Source: Haliclystus octoradiatus (Eukaryota > Cnidaria > Staurozoa > Stauromedusae > Haliclystidae). From it: a stretch of 64,000 bases of DNA. Positions 55,219 to 64,000 of the stretch are shown one piece after another. Made by a program: the position numbers and the translations under genes. The stretch covers positions 17,569,063-17,633,062 of the forward strand of contig OU744447.1 in the NCBI GenBank assembly GCA_916610825.1. The letters are read 5' to 3'. The stretch's first letter is position 1; every line of letters starts with the position of its first letter. The notes under the pieces are model-generated. The model did not search any database. It saw only the letters and a list, made by a program, of their open reading frames with translations, and had not been told where the DNA came from.

Positions 55219-57965
55219 TCTATAATGCATGTATGTGTTAACTTTGTTATAATTATTGAAGGCTATCATATCCGTTTTTATTATTACGAAGCCTTTTTCA
55301 CTCAAGTGGTTATCATATATGAATACACGCTATCGTATGGATTTTTATATAACATGGAACATATTATTGTTAATCAGCTTATAAATCCACACTTGTACTT
55401 AACCACGAATGAGCCAAGGAAAACAAGGTCACACCTAAAATCATATTTGCTTGAGCATTTGTGTATTATGTCTGTGAAGTTAGACGCATATTCGTCTGGA
55501 CGAATATTCAAATAGACATATATTGGAGCGCGTTAAATAACGCTTCGCACAAATGATGTGAGCACAACAGACTTATTAATGGAAGATTTACGAAGTTAAG
55601 GAACAATATAAACTGCAAAAAGTATATAATAAAGTCGATAAAGGCAATATGAATTATTTTAAAGAAAATAAATTATCAAAACATACAAAATTGCACCAAA
55701 AAATTGAATTATTCATTTGAACGCAGATAAACGCATGACTGATCAAATTAATCACGGATGTTTAGACAAAGATATGGATTAACAGTGTTTCGTATTGGAA
55801 ATCAAACAGACAAATATTCAAATTGTCACGGGTTTGATCTAAAACTTTGGACGAATATTCAAATTAATAGGGTTTCGTATGGAATAAAAAAACAGACGCA
55901 TATTCAAATCATCACGGGTTTGATCTAAACTTTGGACGAATATTCAAATTAATAGGGTTTCGTATGGAATAAAATAACAGACGCATATTCAAATTATCAC
56001 GGGTTTGATCTAAAACTTTGGACGAATATTCAAATTAATAGGGTTTCGTATGGAATAGAAAAACAGACGCATATTCAAATTATCACGGGTTTGATCCAAG
56101 ACTTTGGACGAATATTCAAATTAATAGGGTTTCGTATGGAATAAAAAAACAGACGCATATTCAAATCATCACGGGTTTGATCTAAACTTTGGACGAATAT
56201 TCAAATTAATAGGGTGTCGTATGGAATAAGATAACAGACGCATATTCAAATTATCACGGGTTTGATCTAAAACTTTGGACGAATATTCAAATTAATAGGG
56301 TGTCGTATGGAATAAAATAACAGACGCATATTCAAATTATCACGGGTATGATCTAAACTTTAGACGAATATTCAAATTAACAGTGTTTCGTATGGAATAT
56401 AAATACAGACGCATATTCAAATTATCACGGGTTTGATCTAAAACTTTGGACGAATATTCAAATTAATAGGGTTTCGTATGGAATAAAAAAACAGACGCAT
56501 ATTCAAATCATCACGGGTTTGATCTAAACTTTGGACGAATATTAAAATTATCACGGGTGTGATCTAAACTTTGGACGAATATTCAAATTAATAGGGTGTC
56601 GTATGGAATAAAATAACAGACGCATATTCAAATTACCACGGGTGTGATCTAAACTTTGGACGAATATTCAAATTAATAGGGTTTCGTATGGAATAGAAAA
56701 ACAGACGCATATTCAAATTACCACGTGTGTGATCTAAACTTTGGACGAATATTCAAATTAATAGGGTGTCGTATGGAATAAAATAACAGACGCATATTCA
56801 AATTACCACGGGTGTGATCTAAACTTTGGACGAATATTCAAATTAATAGGGTTTCGTATGGAATAGAAAAACAGACGCATATTCAAATTACCACGTGTGT
56901 GATCTAAACTTTGGACGAATATTCAAATTAATAGGGTGTCGTATGGAATAAAATAACAGACGCATATTCAAATTATCACGGGTTTGATCTAAAACTTTGG
57001 ACGAATATTCAAATTAATAGGGTGTCGTATGGAATAAAATAACAGACGCATATTCAAATTATCACGGGTATGATCTAAACTTTAGACGAATATTCAAATT
57101 AACAGTGTTTCGTATGGAATATAAATACAGACGCATATTCAAATTATCACGGGTTTGATCTAAAACTTTGGACGAATATTCAAATTAATAGGGTTTCGTA
57201 TGGAATAAAAAAACAGACGCATATTCAAATTATCACGGGTGTGATCTAAACTTTGGACGAATATTCAAATTAATAGGGTGTCGTATGGAATAAAATAACA
57301 GACGCATATTCAAATTACCACGGGTGTGATCTAAACTTTGGACGAATATTCAAATTAATAGGGTTTCGTATGGAATAAAAAAACAGACGCATATTCAAAT
57401 CATCACGGGTTTGATCTAAACTTTGGACGAATATTCAAATTATCACGGGTGTGATCTAAACTTTGGACGAATATTCAAATTAATAGGGTTTCGTATGGAA
57501 TAGAAAAACAGACGCATATTCAAATTATCACGGGTGTGATCTAAACTTTGGACGAATATTCAAATTAATAGGGTGTCGTATGGAATAAAATAACAGACGC
57601 ATATTCAAATTACCACGGGTGTGATCTAAACTTTGGACGAATATTCAAATTAATAGGGTTTCGTATGGAATAGAAAAACAGACGCATATTCAAATTACCA
57701 CGTGTGTGATCTAAACTTTGGACGAATATTCAAATTAATAGGGTGTCGTATGGAATAAAATAACAGACGCATATTCAAATTACCACGGGTGTGATCTAAA
57801 CTTTGGACGAATATTCAAATTAATAGGGTTTCGTATGGAATAGAAAAACAGACGCATATTCAAATTACCACGTGTGTGATCTAAACTTTGGACGAATATT
57901 CAAATTAATAGGGTGTCGTATGGAATAAAATAACAGACGCATATTCAAATTATCACGGGTTTGAT
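55157..57965. repeat. Left arm of a large palindrome (inverted repeat)
   Basis: Position p in this arm pairs with 119157 minus p in the right arm. The pairing checks exactly at 55157/64000, 55218/63939 and 55796/63361, so the outer 650 bp contain no net insertion or deletion. The inner part is a satellite array (55808-57965). The arm may extend further left than the window allows testing. Confidence 0.92.
55808..57965 (+). repeat. 86-bp satellite array, about 25 copies (left arm)
   Basis: Each unit of 85-86 bp carries two related halves, ACAGACGCATATTCAAATTA and GGACGAATATTCAAATTAAT. Units differ by TTTCGT or TGTCGT, CACGGGTTTG, CACGGGTGTG or CACGTGTGTG, and AAAAC or AAAC. The variants alternate as higher-order blocks: for example, about 56580-56950 reappears near 57560-57930. 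Confidence 0.93.
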
Positions 57966-58196
57966 GTAGCCATCATCAATAATCCTTAGGTGTGATAGGC
58001 ACGTCCTATAAATTGCTAATGGCAAATCTGGAAACTGCATTAATTTGAGCAGTATTGGGAAGTATGAATGGACAGGTACATTATCACTGGTTGGCATTTG
58101 TAGTAGGAATTATTCAATGTTATACTGGATAGCAACGCAGCTTTAATCCTTTAATTGTATCATTTGATATTGACTATTTCTTCGTAAAGAATAATA

Positions 58197-58992
58197 TCTA
58201 TTTTATTTATCAGCTATCAGTATAGACTGAATCATTTGGATCTAAGGAAATTGTCATTACTGCTTGACTCTTTTTTGGTATATATTAGCTGATGCAAATG
58301 ATGATATAGACAGTCACAGCGTAATCGATCCTGACCATGACGTTATTGCAGTAGCTCAGTCACCGAATTGTGAGTACTATAAAGAATTAATTAAATCTAT
58401 TTTATTTATCAGCTACCAGTATAGACTGAATCATTTGGATCTAGGGAAATTGTCATTACTGCTTTACTCTTTTTTGGTATATATTAGCTGATGCCAATGA
58501 TGATATAGACAGTCACAGCGTAATCGATCCTGACCATGACGTTGTTGCAGTAGCTCAGTCACCGAATTGTGAGTACTATAAAGAATTAATTAAATCTATT
58601 TTATTTATCAGCTACCAGTATAGACTGAATCATTTGGATCTAGGGAAATTGTCATTACTGCTTTACTCTTTTTTGGTATATATTAGCTGATGCCAATGAT
58701 GATATAGACAGTCACAGCGTAATCGATCCTGACCATGACGTTGTTGCAGTAGCTCAGTCACCGAATTGTGAGTACTATAAAGAATTAATTAAATCTATTT
58801 TATTTATCAGCTACCAGTATAGACTGAATCATTTGGATCTAGGGAAATTGTCATTACTGCTTTACTCTTTTTTGGTATATATTAGCTGATGCCAATGATG
58901 ATATAGACAGTCACAGCGTAATCGATCCTGACCATGACGTTGTTGCAGTAGCTCAGTCACCGAATTGTGAGTACTATAAAGTATTCATTAAA
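58197..58992 (+). repeat. Four tandem 199-bp units, each with one 81-nt exon
   Basis: Units start at about 58197, 58396, 58595 and 58794 and are almost identical. Each holds a polypyrimidine tract and acceptor (TATATATTAG), an 81-nt open segment and a donor (AATT|GTGAGT). A fifth, diverged unit is visible just before the exon at 59085. Confidence 0.92.
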
Positions 58993-61531
58993 CCTATATT
59001 ATTAAGCTATCAGCTACCAGTGCAGACTGAATCATTTTGATTAAGGGAAATTGCCATTACTGCTTTACTCTTTCTTTGTTGTAGATGATATCACAGATGT
59101 GGGAGTTACAAATATGAAGTCGTTACCAGATTGTAATATATACAAATTCCATCCAGTAACCCTCTTCCGTTTCTTTAGAAAATAGCGTTAGTATGATCCT
59201 GAAGGAATTCCACTTTCTGTTTTCAGTACCATGGGATGTATCTGCTACAACAGGACCTACAATTGTTTACCACAGCGATATAGAAGGAGAGTGTGATTTG
59301 CTGCCATATGGTAAGTTAACAATACACTCTTGACTCTTCTTGCTTCTGCTGACAAATATTCTAATGATGTTTTCTCTTCGAAAGTTAAACATTTTTGCAT
59401 TGTACTTAGAACTGCAATGCAAATTCATCAGAAGCAAGCCCATGAAGAAAGGTGTGACAATTGACTTCAGCGAAGAAATTAACGGTTAGTCTTTCATTGA
59501 AATTGGAAAGCATTCCTTGATTAATCCACAATGTTCAATATATACTTTATTTAACGAGAATGAAATTCAATTTCATCTTCAAAATGAGTGTTGATGATCC
59601 TCTATGTTTTTCCAGTAAGTTCCACCCCTTCTAAAACGTACTTACGTACAGTAATTATACTATATGTACCCATATGTACCAATCAAGCACTTCCAAATTC
59701 AAGAAAATTTTGGAGATTCAAGGAACCAGACCAGGGAATTTAAAAAGCCAAAATGGAAGCGTTCTCTTACATGTTCTACACCCTTCATTCCCTGATGGTT
59801 CAAATTAGTCCAAATTTACTTTGCTATTTATCCCAGATTTCCAAAAGTACGCAAATGCATGTGATCTGGAGTGTGAAACTGAATCCGACGATGAAGATCA
59901 TTTCTATCCTTCATGTAAAATTAAAGGTAAGATCAAACGTTCCTTATTCAGTTGTAGTGCAGATAATGCAGTTATGCTACACTAATCAGACAGCCCGTCA
60001 ATCAAGGTAAACTAGTTTCAACTCAACATAACAGCAGGACAGATGGTACTTTTTCAAGTTCGTAGAACTTTATCGTATTTATCGAACTTAAAAAAGCATT
60101 AAATTTGAAGACAAACGTATATATCTTTGTGAAAGATTTAAGCGTGTTGCTTTTTAAGTAACGTTTTCGATAGGTAGGTCATCTTGATAGGGAGAAATCC
60201 AGTCAACGTATTTGGGAAGGTAGCCCTCGGGTCTCGGGTGTACGCGATATCCACTCAATAAGCACAATGACTCGATCCTGACACGAATGCCCTCGTGGCA
60301 GTTTAGTTAAATAAACCGTATAAGAAAGTCTGAAATTAACCAATCTGAATTATTTTCAGAAAGTAAAAGATCTGAAACCCTATTCGAGGTTTTGTAACTT
60401 GTTCTTGAAACATCGAGGTTGTAGTGGTTTGATCTGAAAATGTGTCTGATTCGGATTTCATGCATGACGAAGCACTGCTAATTCGAATATATACTTGATC
60501 TAATGGGTTATTTTATTCTTCAATAGATAATCCAATTTATGATGTCGTCCAGGACTATAAAGGTCAATCAATACATAATTATACAGGTAAAAAGATGTCA
60601 ATTGTCCTATTTTCCATTGATAACAATACAACAAGTGAAACTACAAGCCTATCTGATGGTTGATACGATCGAGTAGAGAGTTTTAGTGTCATCTGCTTGA
60701 CAAATATATGAAAATTCTTATCCAAGAAATGCAGTCTCATTTTATATGGGGGCGCTGAGGTTAGGTATGACAAAGAGAATGTTTGATAAGATCTTTTACA
60801 ATAACACCACCCTGTTATTTTGAGATTAAATCTGTAACATGCAGTTGGGTCCAGTTGGTGCCTCATGACGAAAAGCTAATATTTACATGAACAAATTGAA
60901 ACTATAATCTCTGACGACATCATTAATTATTTTCTCCTCAGACATGGCCTTCAAATTAAATGAAGAAGAAAAGGATTCCATCAGTAGAGGAGCATGGTTG
61001 TCTGATAACCATCTATATTTCGCCACACAGCAATTGAAGAGTCAGTTTCCAGAAATTGCTGGGCTTGAATGCATCCACCTTTACCAATCCGAAAGAGGAT
61101 TTTCCGTGGATGGAGACATTACAAAACTATGGGTACAGCCCATGTACAACGGACGTCAGCATTGGGTTACCTTGGTTCGTCTACCAAACTATAAAACTAT
61201 ATATTTAATGGATAGTTTGATACAGTCATATCCATTTGGCATGTTCTTCACTTCGAATTTGACGCCTGTGCTGAAGAGATCTTTGAAAAATATTTATAGG
61301 CACTGGGATCACCCGATCAAAGTGGTAACACTGGATGTTGGTCAACAGCCAAACTGCTTGGATTGCGGCCTCTACGCAATAGCATTTGCTGTGGAAGTCT
61401 GCCACAGCAAAAATTTAAATGAAAAGATGGTTTATGCCAATACCTACATGAGGAAACATTTCTATAATTCAGTAGAAAATGGATTAATGGCAAAATTTCC
61501 GAAGAATGAAAAAAAAAGTATACATATATAA
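58289..61531 (+). CDS. ULP1-like (C48) cysteine protease gene inside the palindrome, at least 10 exons, 5' end unresolved
   Basis: Exons: 58289-58369, 58488-58568, 58687-58767, 58886-58966, 59085-59132, 59227-59310, 59410-59484, 59837-59926, 60527-60586, 60942-61531. Every intron is phase 1. The first four exons each encode the same acidic 27-residue repeat (DANDDIDSHSVIDPDHDVVA core). Later exons are acidic with scattered Cys (DLECETESDDEDH). The last exon encodes a ULP1/SENP-like domain: WLSDNHLYFATQQL, then catalytic H (QHWVTL), D (YLMDSL), Q (DVGQQPN) and C (DCGLYAIAFA); counted from the exon's first Met, H73, D90, Q134/135 and C141. The C-terminal MRKHF...FP is typical of transposon-linked ULP domains in animals. 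Such proteases accompany several DNA transposon superfamilies (KDZ, some MULEs). No transposase was seen. The N-terminal exon and start codon were not found. Confidence 0.75.
60942..61531 (+). CDS. Terminal exon: ULP1-like protease domain
   Basis: The acceptor TTTTCTCCTCAG ends at 60941 and the frame runs to a stop at 61529-61531. The H-D-Q-C arrangement of the C48 peptidase family is complete, so the enzyme may be active on ubiquitin-like proteins or their precursors. Read alone it could be mistaken for a 195-residue protein starting at 60944, but the acceptor and the preceding phase-1 exons argue that it is the last exon of a longer gene. An AT-rich TTATTC/CATATT repeat follows at about 61600-61690. 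Confidence 0.85.
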
Positions 61532-61692
61532 GAATAGAAAAAATAGAATAGTAATTGCAAAATTAGGATTACTTCTACATAAATTAAATAAAAAACAATT
61601 CAAATTCATATTATTCTTATTGTTCATATTATTCTTATTATTCATATTATATTCGTATTAATCATATTATTCTTATTATATTTAATTATTTT

Positions 61693-63349
61693 TATATTCC
61701 ATACAAAACACTATCAATTGGAGTATTCGTCCAAAGTTTAGATCAAACCCGTGATAATTTGAATATGCGTCTGCTTTTATAATCCATACGAAACACTGTT
61801 AATTTGAATATTCGTCCAAAGTTTAGATCACACCCGTGATAATTTGAATATGCGTCTGTTTTTTTATTCCATACGAAACCCTATTAATTTGAATATTCGT
61901 CCAAAGTTTTAGATCAAACCCGTGATAATTTGAATATGCGTCTGTATTTATATTCCATACGAAACACTGTTAATTTGAATATTCGTCTAAAGTTTAGATC
62001 ATACCCGTGATAATTTGAATATGCGTCTGTTATTTTATTCCATACGACACCCTATTAATTTGAATATTCGTCCAAAGTTTTAGATCAAACCCGTGATAAT
62101 TTGAATATGCGTCTGTTATTTTATTCCATACGACACCCTATTAATTTGAATATTCGTCCAAAGTTTAGATCACACACGTGGTAATTTGAATATGCGTCTG
62201 TTTTTCTATTCCATACGAAACCCTATTAATTTGAATATTCGTCCAAAGTTTAGATCACACCCGTGGTAATTTGAATATGCGTCTGTTATTTTATTCCATA
62301 CGACACCCTATTAATTTGAATATTCGTCCAAAGTTTAGATCACACACGTGGTAATTTGAATATGCGTCTGTTTTTCTATTCCATACGAAACCCTATTAAT
62401 TTGAATATTCGTCCAAAGTTTAGATCACACCCGTGGTAATTTGAATATGCGTCTGTTATTTTATTCCATACGACACCCTATTAATTTGAATATTCGTCCA
62501 AAGTTTAGATCACACCCGTGATAATTTGAATATGCGTCTGTTTTTCTATTCCATACGAAACCCTATTAATTTGAATATTCGTCCAAAGTTTAGATCACAC
62601 CCGTGATAATTTTAATATTCGTCCAAAGTTTAGATCAAACCCGTGATGATTTGAATATGCGTCTGTTTTTTTATTCCATACGAAACCCTATTAATTTGAA
62701 TATTCGTCCAAAGTTTTAGATCAAACCCGTGATAATTTGAATATGCGTCTGTATTTATATTCCATACGAAACACTGTTAATTTGAATATTCGTCTAAAGT
62801 TTAGATCATACCCGTGATAATTTGAATATGCGTCTGTTATTTTATTCCATACGACACCCTATTAATTTGAATATTCGTCCAAAGTTTTAGATCAAACCCG
62901 TGATAATTTGAATATGCGTCTGTTATCTTATGCCATACGACACCCTATTAATTTGAATATTCGTCCAAAGTTTAGATCAAACCCGTGATGATTTGAATAT
63001 GCGTCTGTTTTTTTATTCCATACGAAACCCTATTAATTTGAATATTCGTCCAAAGTCTTGGATCAAACCCGTGATAATTTGAATATGCGTCTGTTTTTCT
63101 ATTCCATACGAAACCCTATTAATTTGAATATTCGTCCAAAGTTTTAGATCAAACCCGTGATAATTTGAATATGCGTCTGTTATTTTATTCCATACGAAAC
63201 CCTATTAATTTGAATATTCGTCCAAAGTTTAGATCAAACCCGTGATGATTTGAATATGCGTCTGTTTTTTTATTCCATACGAAACCCTATTAATTTGAAT
63301 ATTCGTCCAAAGTTTTAGATCAAACCCGTGACAATTTGAATATTTGTCT
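61693..63349 (-). repeat. 86-bp satellite array, about 19 copies (right arm)
   Basis: The same unit as the left array in inverted orientation, with the same variant forms. Array length is 1.66 kb against 2.16 kb on the left. Confidence 0.93.
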
Positions 63350-64000
63350 GTTTGATTTCCAATACGAAACACTGTTAATCCATATCTTTGTCTAAACATC
63401 CGTGATTAATTTGATCAGTCATGCGTTTATCTGCGTTCAAATGAATAATTCAATTTTTTGGTGCAATTTTGTATGTTTTGATAATTTATTTTCTTTAAAA
63501 TAATTCATATTGCCTTTATCGACTTTATTATATACTTTTTGCAGTTTATATTGTTCCTTAACTTCGTAAATCTTCCATTAATAAGTCTGTTGTGCTCACA
63601 TCATTTGTGCGAAGCGTTATTTAACGCGCTCCAATATATGTCTATTTGAATATTCGTCCAGACGAATATGCGTCTAACTTCACAGACATAATACACAAAT
63701 GCTCAAGCAAATATGATTTTAGGTGTGACCTTGTTTTCCTTGGCTCATTCGTGGTTAAGTACAAGTGTGGATTTATAAGCTGATTAACAATAATATGTTC
63801 CATGTTATATAAAAATCCATACGATAGCGTGTATTCATATATGATAACCACTTGAGTGAAAAAGGCTTCGTAATAATAAAAACGGATATGATAGCCTTCA
63901 ATAATTATAACAAAGTTAACACATACATGCATTATAGACAGGGATGTTAGTAACGATTACAGAAGTAACGACGTTACTGGTAATAGTAATTTTTAGTAAC
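61693..64000. repeat. Right arm of the large palindrome (continues past the window)
   Basis: Inverted copy of 55157-57965. The outer part matches base for base in length; the array part is about 500 bp shorter than in the left arm. The same 96-residue open frame seen at 55225-55515 reappears here inverted at 63642-63932, identical in translation. Confidence 0.92.

Noticed and set aside
55225-55515. A 96-residue frame repeated identically at 63642-63932
   Set aside because: Its double occurrence only reflects the inverted repeat arms. No homology, no splice partner and poor start context were seen.
55808-57965. Regular array considered as a CRISPR-like or coding repeat
   Set aside because: Units are contiguous satellite repeats without unique spacers, in a eukaryotic genome, with no long frame through them.

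Overview
This is animal nuclear DNA, not prokaryotic. It is AT-rich, has GT-AG introns, and is full of microsatellites and transposon remnants. Five conserved metazoan genes are recognisable by their protein sequence: WDR19/IFT144, TMEM60, SETD3, SERINC and DLG5. A PARP-family gene, an orphan secreted cysteine-rich gene and a protease gene carried inside a huge inverted repeat are also present. Intron density and gene content suit an invertebrate animal (possibly a non-vertebrate deuterostome), but the species cannot be named from the sequence alone.

Layout. 1-3596 (-): WDR19, an intraflagellar-transport subunit, uninterrupted coding sequence running off the left edge. 3597-7740: gene-free, with WDR19 promoter motifs and repeats. 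7741-8154 (+): TMEM60. 8466-11772 (+): SETD3, a non-coding first exon, a 1.6 kb 5' UTR intron and an intronless CDS. 12172-13858 (-): two-exon cysteine-rich surface protein, convergent with SETD3. 13859-17336: gene-free, with a complete hAT-type MITE. 17337-26114 (-): SERINC in 13 exons (463 aa). 27918-42711 (-): DLG5 in 23 exons (1856 aa; CARD-like, coiled coil, four PDZ, SH3, guanylate kinase-like). 45799-52077 (-): a four-exon predicted mono-ADP-ribosyltransferase with an N-terminal PBZ zinc finger. Its last intron holds two giant TTA arrays and a broken Penelope-like retroelement. 53100-54480: A/T tract and a repeat family with a short inverted motif. 54482-64000: a large palindrome. Its arms carry about 25 and 19 copies of an 86-bp satellite, and between them lies a multi-exon gene for a ULP1-like (C48) cysteine protease with a tandemly amplified 81-nt exon.

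The splice models for SERINC, DLG5 and the PARP gene were built by hand. In each, exon phases agree at every junction and the total length is divisible by three. The conserved genes are not an operon or pathway. TACGCATGCG palindromes (NRF1-like) lie upstream of WDR19, TMEM60 and SETD3. The most unusual part of the window is the right end: the palindrome has the form of a very large fold-back DNA transposon carrying a protease but no visible transposase.
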